In this document: piece by piece, positions 24,616 to 33,478 of the stretch
How positions within the stretch are numbered: the first letter of the stretch is position 1
Layout of the letters: the number at the start of each line of letters is the position of its first letter
Assembly (NCBI RefSeq): GCF_003254545.1
Contig: NZ_QJRH01000069.1
Location: 186,001 to 250,000 of the forward strand
Reading direction: 5' to 3'
Source of the DNA: Flavobacterium tistrianum
GTDB taxonomy: Bacteria; Bacteroidota; Bacteroidia; Flavobacteriales; Flavobacteriaceae
DNA: 64,000 nucleotides
Translations under genes and position numbers: made by a program
The notes under the pieces: model-generated
Databases searched by the model: none
What the model was told of the DNA's origin: nothing
The model's input: only the letters and a program-made list of their open reading frames with translations

Positions 24616-24622
24616 AATATAT

Positions 24623-24648
24623 AAAAGCTCCAAATGGGAGCTTTTTTT
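24623..24648 (+). terminator. Rho-independent terminator
   Basis: AAAAGCTCC (24623-24631), a 4-nt loop and GGGAGCTTTTTTT, directly after the small lipoprotein gene. Confidence 0.88.
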
Positions 24649-24660
24649 ATTATACTCATT

Positions 24661-24766
24661 TTTGTCATTTCGACGAAGGAGAAATCTCCGTTAGAAACTC
24701 TACAAAGATTGGCAACAGTTTGCATGGAGCTACTTGCGAAGATTTCTCCTTCGTCGAAATGACAAA
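24661..24766. repeat. Inverted repeat, family D, copy 1
   Basis: 27-bp perfect arms at 24661-24687 and 24740-24766 (TTTGTCATTTCGACGAAGGA...) around a 52-nt centre. A diverged copy lies at 43263-43374 and arm fragments at 47501-47530 and 49691-49716. Confidence 0.88.
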
Positions 24767-24883
24767 CTGATCGAGAAATCAATGAAAAAGCTTTGTTACT
24801 CTGTACCTTTGCAACTCAAAAAACAAAAATGTTTCTTTTACATTTCTATTTTAAATAGTACATTAGAACTTTAATCCAACCAA

Positions 24884-26803
24884 ATGAAAAATACCATTTC
24901 GCAAAGAGTAGCTGACTTTCTAAAAGGATATCCGCCGTTTAATTTTTTGCATCAGAGAGATTTAGAAAAACTATCTGAACAGATTTCCATTATTTATAAA
25001 GAAAAAGATTCGGTAATTTTCGCTGAAAATGATAAAACACATGATTCCTTTTATGTGGTTCACAAAGGTGCTGTAGCTTTGAAAAAAAGCACTAAAAATA
25101 CGGTTTTAGACATGTGTGATGAAGGCGATATTTTTGGACTTCGTCCGCTTTTGGCACAAGAAAATTACATTATGGAAGCTGTAGCGCACGAAGAAAGTAT
25201 TCTTTACGCTATTCCGATTGCCGTTTTTAAACCTTATGCGCTAGAAAATAGAAATGTTGGTAATTTCCTGATTGAGAGTTATGCTTCAAATACTCGAAAT
25301 CCGTATTCAGATATTCATAAAGACAAATTATATGGTGATGATCAGCTGAATGAAAATCTGCATTCCAGCAATCATTCATTTGATTTAGCGCCAATCAAAT
25401 ACTCAAAAAAAATAGTTACCTGCAGTCCGTCAACAACGGTTAAGGAAGTGGCAAAGATTATGAATAAAAAGAAAGTTGGCGCCATCTTAATTGTTGATGA
25501 AATGCTTCCGATTGGTATTTTGACCGATAAAGATCTTCGAAACAAAATAGTTACAGGCGATTTTCCGATAACAACAACTGCAGAAACCATAATGACGAAG
25601 CCTGTTATTACGTATCCGAAAAAAATGACGGTCACTGAGGCGCAAATGGCCATGATGAAAAGTAATATCAGCCATTTATGTTTAACGAAAGATGGAACGG
25701 TAAATACCAAAGCGGTCGGAATTTTATCGAAACACGACGTAATGGTAGCGCTTGGAAATAATCCAGCGGTTTTGATAAAAGCATTGAAACGTACTAAAAA
25801 AATCAAGGAAATAAAGCCAATTCGTAACCGAATCATGCAATTGCTTCAAGGTTATCTCGATCAAAATATTCCGATGACTTTGATTACCAAAATCATTACT
25901 GAATTGAATGAAGCCTGTACGACTCGTGTTATCGAAATTTGTTTGGAAAAAATGAGTAGTCCGCCACCTGTAAAATTTGCATGGTTAGCACTAGGAAGCC
26001 AAGGACGTGGCGAACAAATGCTGCATACCGATCAGGACAATGCGATTGTTTACGAAAATGTCAATGAGGTTTTTAGAGATGAAACTAGAGTGTATTTTCA
26101 CAAATTTGCTAGTCTTGTAAATAAAGGTCTTTTTGAAATTGGTTACGATTATTGCCCTGCCGATATGATGGCTTCAAGTCCGAAATGGTGTATGAGTCTG
26201 GAGGAATGGAAAACTCAAGTACATCATTGGATTACAAATCCAGGGAAAAATGAAGTTTTACTTTCGTTTATTTTCTTCGATTACAGCAAAACTTATGGAG
26301 ATTCCGAAACTGTAAATCAATTATCAGATTATATTTTTGAAACCATAAAAGCGAATCCAATTTTTTATATGCATTTGGTGAGCGGTGCTTTGCAAAGCCC
26401 TTCTCCTACCGGTTTCTTTAGACAATTTCTGGTTGAACAAGATGGCGCAAACAAAGACAATTTCGATATTAAACGAAGAGCATTAATGCCATTGACAGAT
26501 GCCGCTCGTGTTTTAATTTTATCGCATTCGGTAAAAGGAATCAGCAATACGGCGGAACGTTTTGAGAAATTGGCTGAATTGGAACCTAATAACAGAGAAT
26601 TGTATTTATCATGTTCTTATTCATTTAAAGCATTATTAAAATTCAGAACTAAACAAGGATTATTGCATCATGATTCGGGTCAGTTTATCGAATTGGAATC
26701 TTTAACCAAAATGGAAAAAATTAAGTTGAAACGTACTTTTAAAACTATAAAAGAACTTCAGGAACTTATTTCGGTGCGTTTTAATATCTCAAATCTAGTA
26801 TAA
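24884..26803 (+). CDS. cNMP-binding / CBS / DUF294 nucleotidyltransferase-like protein
   Basis: 639-residue cytoplasmic multi-domain protein. Residues about 10-135 are a cyclic-nucleotide-binding domain (FYVVHKGAVALKK, GDIFGLRPLL), residues 170-295 a CBS pair (VGAILIVDEMLPIGILTDKD, IMTKPVITYP), residues 330-480 the DUF294 nucleotidyltransferase-like core with GSQGRGEQMLHTDQDNA (371-387), and the rest a helical DUF294 C-terminal domain. The GS...DxD pattern keeps the metal ligands, so it may be an active nucleotidyltransferase of the GlnD type. It is 2 nt upstream of a 3'-5' exonuclease gene, a recurring arrangement in Gram-negative genomes; the ligand is unknown. Confidence 0.88.
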   Translation: MKNTISQRVADFLKGYPPFNFLHQRDLEKLSEQISIIYKEKDSVIFAENDKTHDSFYVVHKGAVALKKSTKNTVLDMCDEGDIFGLRPLLAQENYIMEAVAHEESILYAIPIAVFKPYALENRNVGNFLIESYASNTRNPYSDIHKDKLYGDDQLNENLHSSNHSFDLAPIKYSKKIVTCSPSTTVKEVAKIMNKKKVGAILIVDEMLPIGILTDKDLRNKIVTGDFPITTTAETIMTKPVITYPKKMTVTEAQMAMMKSNISHLCLTKDGTVNTKAVGILSKHDVMVALGNNPAVLIKALKRTKKIKEIKPIRNRIMQLLQGYLDQNIPMTLITKIITELNEACTTRVIEICLEKMSSPPPVKFAWLALGSQGRGEQMLHTDQDNAIVYENVNEVFRDETRVYFHKFASLVNKGLFEIGYDYCPADMMASSPKWCMSLEEWKTQVHHWITNPGKNEVLLSFIFFDYSKTYGDSETVNQLSDYIFETIKANPIFYMHLVSGALQSPSPTGFFRQFLVEQDGANKDNFDIKRRALMPLTDAARVLILSHSVKGISNTAERFEKLAELEPNNRELYLSCSYSFKALLKFRTKQGLLHHDSGQFIELESLTKMEKIKLKRTFKTIKELQELISVRFNISNLV

Positions 26804-26805
26804 TA

Positions 26806-27435
26806 ATGAGTTTATTCAATTTTTGGAAGAAAGAAGAAAACAATCTATTCGATGAAAATATTACGATCGAAGAAACTCGTTTCGTAGTTTTAGATACCGA
26901 AACTACAGGTTTTGATTATGATAATGACCGTATTTTATGTATCGGTGCCTTGGTTCTTCAAAACGGAATTATTAATGTTCAGGAAAGCTTTGAAGTTTAT
27001 CTGGAACAAGATCATTATGATAAATCGACAGCCCAGATTCATGGCATTTTAAAAGATCTGCTCGTTAAACGTCCTACCGAATTAGAAGCTTTACAGCAGT
27101 TTTTGGATTTTCTAGGAGATTCCATAATCATTGCACATCATACCATTTTTGATGTTACGATGATTAATAGAGCTTTAGAACGCAATGGGCTCTCGCAATT
27201 GCAAAACCAAACGTTAGATACGGGTTATTTATACAAAAAGACATTAATTCAATCACATTTATTTGAGCGAAAAGATCATTATACCTTAGATGATTTGGCT
27301 GATAAATTTGATATTTCAAAAAAAGATCGTCACACTGCTTTGGGAGACGCATACATAACTGCGATTGCTTTTCTCAAAATTGTTAAAAAACTGAAAGAGA
27401 AGAAAGCAACTAATCTAAATCAGCTCTTCAAATAG
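26806..27435 (+). CDS. DnaQ-like 3'-5' exonuclease
   Basis: 209-residue DEDDh exonuclease. ExoI motif VLDTETTGFD (D30, E32), ExoII IIAHHTIFDVTMINR and ExoIII HTALGDAYIT with catalytic His and Asp are all present. It follows the cNMP/CBS/DUF294 gene after 2 nt, so they are an operon and probably work together; the nucleic-acid or nucleotide substrate is unknown. It is shorter than polymerase-bound epsilon subunits. Confidence 0.88.
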   Translation: MSLFNFWKKEENNLFDENITIEETRFVVLDTETTGFDYDNDRILCIGALVLQNGIINVQESFEVYLEQDHYDKSTAQIHGILKDLLVKRPTELEALQQFLDFLGDSIIIAHHTIFDVTMINRALERNGLSQLQNQTLDTGYLYKKTLIQSHLFERKDHYTLDDLADKFDISKKDRHTALGDAYITAIAFLKIVKKLKEKKATNLNQLFK

Positions 27436-27541
27436 TTTTAAGATTTTTTTGGGAATCTTAAATTTACATTCGAAACCTTTAATTTACTTTTTCATAATAC
27501 AAGACTTACATTTATTAGCATTAAGAAAAAATTAACATAAC

Positions 27542-27570
27542 TTGTAATTTGTTTTGGAGAGATAGCTTTG
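27542..27570 (+). promoter_or_regulatory. Promoter of PhoX-like gene
   Basis: TTG (27542-27544), an 18-nt spacer and TAGCTTTG (27563-27570), 27 nt before the ATG. Confidence 0.6.
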
Positions 27571-27597
27571 CCTTAATCAAAAAAATAAAAAACACTT

Positions 27598-29076
27598 ATG
27601 AAAGCTAACTTTTTAAAATCAATTACCTTGCTTGGACTTGCGGGTCTTTCTGCAATAAGCTGTCAAAATGATGACAAAGATTCAAAAAACGATGTAAACG
27701 CAAGTATCGATTTTACTTCACATTCAAAAGTACCTCCTTTTGTGTATGCTCAAACAGGTTTTGAAAACTTAAAAATCAGTACTTTAATTACAAGTGCAGA
27801 TGTTCTTCCAAATTCACCTTCTTTTGTTTATGGAGCACAGCCAGACGGAGCTGGATTAATGAAAGATCCAAATAGCGATGGATACATTATGATTACTAAC
27901 CACGAAATCATTCAATCTGTATCAAGAGTTTATTTAGATAAAACTTTCAAACCTGTAAAAGGAGATTATATCGTTGATGGCGTTGGAGGTCTTACTCGCT
28001 TATGTTCTGCTACTTTGGCAACTCCAGAAATTCACGGATTTGGGCCAATCTTTTTAACTGCAGGAGAAAGCGGACAAGAAAGTATGGTTCACGGAATTAA
28101 TCCTCTTGGATTATCTTCTGATAAAGCTAGAACTGACAGAGTTTTACCAGCTTTAGGAAAAGCAAGTATGGAAAATGCTGTTCCGCTTCCAAAAGAGGCT
28201 TATCCTGGAAAAACAGTTATTTTAATAGGTGAAGATCAATCGTATGCAACCTCTCATGTAAGTGCTGGTCAGCTGATTATGTATGTTAGTACAGTTGGTG
28301 ATTTATCTAACGGAAAATTATATGCTTTAAAAAGAACTGATGGAAATCAGGTTGAAACGACTATCAAGTTAAACAATTCATACCCAGTTGAATTTGTTGA
28401 AATTCCAAATGCTAAAAACTTAACTGGTGCTGTAATCAATACAACGGTTAATGACTTAAAAGCAATTCGTTTTTCAAGAGTTGAAGATGTAGATTATAGA
28501 AAAGGAAGTGCAAGCAACAATAGAGAAATCTATTTTACAGCAACTGGTCAGGCAACTAACAACGCTCCTGTTGACGGATATACAATGTGGGGAAGAGTTT
28601 ATAAAGTAAAATTAGACGCAACAAACCCATTAAAAGGAACTTTAGAATTGGCTGTTGAAGGTGACAGTACTCCTGGAACTGGAATTATCAATCCTGATAA
28701 TTTATGCGTGACTGAAAACTACGTTTACATTCAGGAAGATGGTGATAGTTATTATGCAGACGCAAAACACGATTCATACATCTGGCAATACAATATCGCT
28801 ACAAAACAAAATAAACCGTGGTTAAACATGAACCACAAAAGGACAGATACAGCTTGGAACACACTTTACAACCAAACTGGCGAAATGAGATTTGGAAGCT
28901 GGGAATTTGGAGCTATGCAAGACATCTCAGATATCATTGGTGTTCCAGATACTTTCACTGTAAATATTCACCCTCATACTTGGCAAAGTGATGCGTTTAA
29001 AAATGCTGATGGTTCAGGAACTCAAACTAACAAAGAGGGAGGACAAACTGTAATTATTAGAAACGTACAACGCTAA
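27598..29076 (+). CDS. PhoX-like (DUF839) lipoprotein
   Basis: 492 residues. Signal MKANFLKSITLLGLAGLSAISC with lipobox, then QNDDKD, an acidic surface-export-like stretch. The body looks like a beta propeller with PhoX/DUF839 traits: VGGLTRLCSATLATPE, ESGQESMVHG, LIGEDQSYATSHVSAG, LYALKRTDG and INPDNLCVTENYVYIQEDGD. PhoX enzymes are Ca/Fe-dependent alkaline phosphatases; whether this one is catalytic is uncertain because I could not align all ligands. It has a good promoter and its own terminator; the peroxidase gene follows 68 nt later. Confidence 0.65.
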   Translation: MKANFLKSITLLGLAGLSAISCQNDDKDSKNDVNASIDFTSHSKVPPFVYAQTGFENLKISTLITSADVLPNSPSFVYGAQPDGAGLMKDPNSDGYIMITNHEIIQSVSRVYLDKTFKPVKGDYIVDGVGGLTRLCSATLATPEIHGFGPIFLTAGESGQESMVHGINPLGLSSDKARTDRVLPALGKASMENAVPLPKEAYPGKTVILIGEDQSYATSHVSAGQLIMYVSTVGDLSNGKLYALKRTDGNQVETTIKLNNSYPVEFVEIPNAKNLTGAVINTTVNDLKAIRFSRVEDVDYRKGSASNNREIYFTATGQATNNAPVDGYTMWGRVYKVKLDATNPLKGTLELAVEGDSTPGTGIINPDNLCVTENYVYIQEDGDSYYADAKHDSYIWQYNIATKQNKPWLNMNHKRTDTAWNTLYNQTGEMRFGSWEFGAMQDISDIIGVPDTFTVNIHPHTWQSDAFKNADGSGTQTNKEGGQTVIIRNVQR

Positions 29077-29098
29077 TAATTTCTACCAAAATCTATTG

Positions 29099-29131
29099 AC
29101 AACCCTTATTTTGCGATAAGGGTTGTTTTTA
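29099..29131 (+). terminator. Rho-independent terminator
   Basis: ACAACCCTTAT (29099-29109), a 5-nt loop and ATAAGGGTTGTTTTTAT, directly after the PhoX-like gene. The peroxidase gene ATG lies 14 nt beyond it. Confidence 0.88.
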
Positions 29132-29144
29132 TTACAACTCCACT

Positions 29145-30929
29145 ATGAAATTAAAACATTTTACTTTTCTATTCCTACTGCTTTCTTTTTTCTTTTCATG
29201 CAAAGAAAGTGAAACCTCAAAACCAACGGTTAAACAAGAATTACTTGTAGACTTAAGTAAACTTGGCAATGAAATTACTCAATTTCAAAAACTTGCAAAA
29301 AGCAATTCTTCGCAGAAAGAAATTGTAGAACAATTTAAAAAATCACGTCTGGCATACAAAAAAGTCGAATGGGCAATTGAATATTTCATTCCTGAAACCG
29401 CCAGATTTATGAATGGTCCTGCTTTGGATGAAATGGAATTGGAAGAAAACCGATCTTTTGAACCCCATGGTTTTCAGGTTATGGAAGAAATGATTTATCC
29501 TGAATACAATCCCGAAAGCAAAGAAGATTTAACGAGAGAATTGAATATTTTTCAATCGAATATAAAACAGCTTAAAAGCACTTTTGAAGTGATTACCATT
29601 AGCGATGATTACGTTTTGGATGCCATGCAACAGAATGTTTTTAGAGTTATTGCATTAGGAATAACAGGCTTTGACAGTCCGATTTTACAGTCTTCAATTC
29701 CAGAAGCTGGACAGAGTTTAATCTCAATTCCAGAAACGCTTGAAAAGATTAATATGAATAATAAATCGGTATCTGAATTAAGAGAATTAACCAAAAACGC
29801 ACAAAAATACTGCTCTGAAAATAATAATTTCAATGCTTTCAATCGTGCCGTTTTTATAACTGAATATCTAAATCCGATTTCGAAAAAACTGAAAACTTTT
29901 CAGAAAAAAGAAAATATCAAAAATATAAAGAAAAGCAGTCCTCTAAAACCAACAATTGAAACTCTATTTGACAAAGATGCTTTTGATGTAAATGCTTTTG
30001 TACTTTCTAAAGAATATAATTTTACTAAAGAAAAAGCGATTTTAGGCGAAAAATTGTTTTATGATACAAGTCTTTCAAAAAACAATGACCGAAGCTGTGC
30101 AACTTGCCATAATCCAGAAAAGGCTTTTACAGACGGTTTAAAAACCAATGTTTCATTAACGGGAATGAATTTACCGCGAAACACTCCTACTCTAACCTAT
30201 GCTTCTTTGCAGAATGCTCAATTTTGGGATATGCGTCAGTTGGATTTAGAAAAACAAAGTGTAGATGTGATTCAGAATAAAGACGAAATGCATGGTTCGA
30301 TGGAAAATATTCACGCTAAAATTCAGCTTGATAAAGAATATGTAAAATTATTCAAAAAAGCTTATCCAAAAATCTCAAAACCAGAAGCGTGGCAGATTCA
30401 AAATGCTATTGCGAGTTATGTGCGTTCTTTAAACTCTTTTGATTCGAAATTTGATGAATACATGAGAGGAAATAAAAATGCTCTAAACGATTTGGAAATC
30501 GAAGGAATGAACCTTTTTATGGGAAAAGCCAAATGCGCAACCTGCCATTTTACGCCTCTGTTTAACGGAACCGTTCCGCCAAGTTATTCCAAAACCGAGC
30601 ACGAAGTTATCGGAACTCCAAATGATCCTTCAGGAAAAGCTTTAAGTCCAGATAAAGGCCGTTACATTTACAACCAAATGCCTCAGTTAGTCGGTGCTTT
30701 TAAAACGCCTACAGTAAGAAATGCTGCCGTTACCGCTCCATACATGCACAACGGAGTTTTTAAAACGTTAGAAGAAGTGGTTTCTTTTTACAATAAAGGT
30801 GGTGGAATTGGTTTAGGCTACAAAGTAGAAAACCAAACGCTTCCTTTTGATAAACTGAATTTAACTGTAAAAGAAGAAAAAGCGCTTGTTGCTTTTATGA
30901 AAACACTAACGGACAAGAAATACCAGTAA
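29145..30929 (+). CDS. Imelysin-like / di-haem cytochrome c peroxidase fusion
   Basis: 594-residue lipoprotein (lipobox ending in FFFSC). Residues about 30-250 are helical and resemble an imelysin/EfeO-type domain, with GFQVMEE (109-115) at the place of the usual GxHxxE motif. Residues 270-594 form a MauG/CcpA-type di-haem peroxidase with CATCH haem sites at C318/C321 and C464/C467. The peroxidase part is close to normal family length, so this is a true fusion. It would act at the outer side of the envelope on peroxide or a redox partner, possibly linked to metal uptake; that is inference. Confidence 0.85.
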   Translation: MKLKHFTFLFLLLSFFFSCKESETSKPTVKQELLVDLSKLGNEITQFQKLAKSNSSQKEIVEQFKKSRLAYKKVEWAIEYFIPETARFMNGPALDEMELEENRSFEPHGFQVMEEMIYPEYNPESKEDLTRELNIFQSNIKQLKSTFEVITISDDYVLDAMQQNVFRVIALGITGFDSPILQSSIPEAGQSLISIPETLEKINMNNKSVSELRELTKNAQKYCSENNNFNAFNRAVFITEYLNPISKKLKTFQKKENIKNIKKSSPLKPTIETLFDKDAFDVNAFVLSKEYNFTKEKAILGEKLFYDTSLSKNNDRSCATCHNPEKAFTDGLKTNVSLTGMNLPRNTPTLTYASLQNAQFWDMRQLDLEKQSVDVIQNKDEMHGSMENIHAKIQLDKEYVKLFKKAYPKISKPEAWQIQNAIASYVRSLNSFDSKFDEYMRGNKNALNDLEIEGMNLFMGKAKCATCHFTPLFNGTVPPSYSKTEHEVIGTPNDPSGKALSPDKGRYIYNQMPQLVGAFKTPTVRNAAVTAPYMHNGVFKTLEEVVSFYNKGGGIGLGYKVENQTLPFDKLNLTVKEEKALVAFMKTLTDKKYQ

Positions 30930-30954
30930 AACCAAAATAAATCTCTATTAAACA

Positions 30955-30986
30955 AAAACGCCGAAAAGTATTTTTTTCGGCGTTTT
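30955..30986. terminator. Bidirectional terminator
   Basis: AAAACGCCGAAAA pairs with TTTTCGGCGTTTT around a short loop, between the peroxidase gene and the convergent tssF relic. Confidence 0.88.
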
Positions 30987-30993
30987 CTATTTT

Positions 30994-32760
30994 TTATTCT
31001 TCTATGAAAAGACGATAAGGAAATACATTTGATGATCTATTTTTTAAGTTTTTTATAAAACTTTCGCACAAATAATCCCATTCTGTAGTTGATAGATAAT
31101 TTCTCTCTGTTGCATTTATTTTTAGATAAATATCTACCGTTCTACTAAAACCTGCTTTTACAGAAATTTCTTTTCGAGTTCCTTTTTCGATTCTAATATC
31201 TGTTAAACAGCTTTTAAAATGATTAAACCCAAACGCTTTTATGTCTGCAAATGTTACGATTCTGCCACGAGTAAGTAAAGCATTTCTATAAGCCAAAATA
31301 CGGTCTTTATTATTCTGCTTGTTCATTCCGCCCACAGTATTGGTAACCAAAACTGCTTCTTTACTTACAAACAGCAAATCGTCTTTAGATTCTAAAACGG
31401 TTCCTGCTTTGATGTCATTTCCTTCTTCTGCACAAGTTGACCAATAATGTATCGCAAATGACTTTCCTATAGATTCGTCAATCTTTGGCTTAATCATTAG
31501 GTAAGGATCATTATTTTTAGAAAAACTGCTTTCTCTTGCCTGCTGTTCCACAGAGGCTAAAAGCTGATTAATTTCAACCAAAGAACTGTTCATAAAGTCT
31601 TTACCCAAACCTGCAAAAGAGGAACTTTCGTCCTTTAGCAAGTCTAATACATTTTGAAGCAATTCTGATGCACTTCTAGAATCGAATCTCGAAACACCAC
31701 CTGTTCTTAATACGGCATTTCCTTCTTCAAGCACACCGTCTTTAAATTCTTTTATTTCATAGTGATTATTGAATCCATCGATGACGGTATCAACATCCAG
31801 ATAGAAATTATTGTCTGTTTCTAATGCAATGTATGACAAGAAATTACCCAGCGTTTTATTGATAATATGCTTCTTTTTATTAATTACAGGAAAGCAGTTT
31901 GCCGTAAAAGAAACATTATCTAATATTTGCGGAATTAACGATTCTGGAAAAATCATTTTTACCCAAATAATCGGATTATCATTTCTTTCTGTTGCAACTT
32001 CAAAGCGTTTATATTCTGCACTGTATTCATTAAGAGGTTTATACTTTAAAGCCCCTTTCAGTGTATAAAAATTATCAAAATAAAACTCGTTTACTTCCTG
32101 CATAATTTCACTCAAATGCGTGTAATTACGATTGATAATATTTTCTATATCAATATTGTTTACAGTAACATTGTAACCTTCTTCTACGGCAATTTGTATA
32201 TCATCATGAAAGCATTTCATTTGCTTTAAATAATAATGAAACATTTCTTTCTGATGTATATTTTTAATGTCAATATATAACATTAAATCTTCAATATCCT
32301 CAACTTTCGGATTGGTTAATTCAATTCCTAAGAACACGACACCAGAAGGTAGTGAATTATTATAATCTTGTATGCTATCTTTGTAAAAAAGATTCGAAAC
32401 CTCGAACAAATTACGCTCATAAGCCACATATTTTATCTCTGCAGACGACAGCTTTACTTCTAATGTTGGCGATAGCGCAATCTCTTTAGTAATTGGCGCT
32501 AAAGGATTGTAAATATTATGAATTCTTCGATTTGCCGACATCTGATTCTGCAGTGAAACTTTCATATTATTCTCTATTGGCAAAGCATGCAAAATTGCTC
32601 TTGCAGGTTTTACTCCTGTTGTAACTTCTGGAAACATAATTTCCAGAACTCTTTCTACAACTCTTGTTTTAGAGTCTTCAAGCTCATGAGCTACTTTTTC
32701 TAACTCGTAAGACAATGCATTAAGCATCATTGATACTACAGGATCAAAAGATGTTTCCAT
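30994..32760 (-). pseudogene. tssF: TssF-like T6SS baseplate subunit, 5'-truncated
   Basis: 588 residues resembling TssF of the Bacteroidetes-type (T6SSiii) system: SFDPVVSMMLNALSYELEKV, RVLEIMFPEVTTGVKPARAI and the typical C-terminal YLKINATERNYLSTTEWDYL. TssF proteins normally have roughly 30 residues before the SFDP segment; here the frame begins at METSFDP, exactly where the sequence turns into a clpV gene on the other strand (about 32760). The N-terminus and promoter are therefore lost, and no other T6SS gene is present. The remaining frame is open, so the loss looks recent. It could be an assembly join instead of a real deletion. Confidence 0.8.
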
Positions 32761-32762
32761 CT

Positions 32763-33422
32763 CACGGTGCGCCTCCTGGCTATGTTGGTTACGAAGAAGG
32801 TGGATTATTAGTCAACAAGATTAGACAAAAACCGTATTCTATTGTTCTGTTTGATGAAATTGAAAAAGCACATCCTTCCGTCTTTGATGTATTTCTACAG
32901 ATTATGGACGAAGGAAAACTGCACGATCGTTTAGGAAAAGAAGGTGATTTCTCTAATGCCATTATACTTTTTACCTCAAATATTGGTGCAGATCATATCG
33001 TTAATACCTTTAATAATGGCGAAATTCCAGCATCAAGTTCGTTAATGGAAATCATGGCTAATTATTTCAGGCCTGAATTTTTAGGACGATTAACTGAAAT
33101 TGTACCCTTTGCTCCAATCAGCAAGGAAAATGCATTAAAAATCTTTGAAATTCACCTTAAAAAAGAATTCGTCGATTTATTAAAAAATAGCAATCTTACA
33201 ATAGAGATTCCATTAGAAACAAAACTGTATCTCGCTGAAAACGGATATAATGCCAAATATGGTGCAAGACCTATCAAAAACATTATTAGAACGCATTTAA
33301 GAAGGCCTTTAGCAAAGAAAATAATATCTGGAGAGGTAAAAGACAACGATACTATTTCCGTAATTATTGAAGATAATGAAGTAAAATGGGTTATAACAGA
33401 ACCTATTTCAGTTGAGAATTAA
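32763..33422 (+). pseudogene. clpV: ClpV/TssH T6SS ATPase, C-terminal fragment
   Basis: About 219 residues of the second AAA+ domain and C-terminal D2-small domain of a ClpB/ClpV-type ATPase: GAPPGYVGYEEGG, Walker B IVLFDEIEKAH, sensor FTSNIG, arginine-finger region FRPEFLGRLTEIVPF and YGARPIKNIIRTHLRRPLA. The first 600 or so residues, both Walker A motifs and the N-domain are absent, so it cannot be an active unfoldase. The preceding bases are antisense to the tssF relic. The head-to-head layout is what one internal deletion would leave if tssF and clpV were the two divergent ends of a T6SS locus. Confidence 0.85.
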
Positions 33423-33439
33423 TTAAACCTTATCAAATA

Positions 33440-33475
33440 AAAAAACGCTAAGAAATAAATCTTAGCGTTTTTTTG
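33440..33475. terminator. Bidirectional terminator
   Basis: AAAAAACGCTAAGA (33440-33453) and TCTTAGCGTTTTTT (33460-33473) with a 6-nt loop, between the clpV fragment and the convergent parC gene. Confidence 0.9.
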
Positions 33476-33478
33476 TTT

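Noticed and set aside
32730..32762. Start of the clpV fragment as a real small gene
   Set aside because: The first 10 codons are antisense to the tssF relic; the ClpV-like sequence only begins after the junction.
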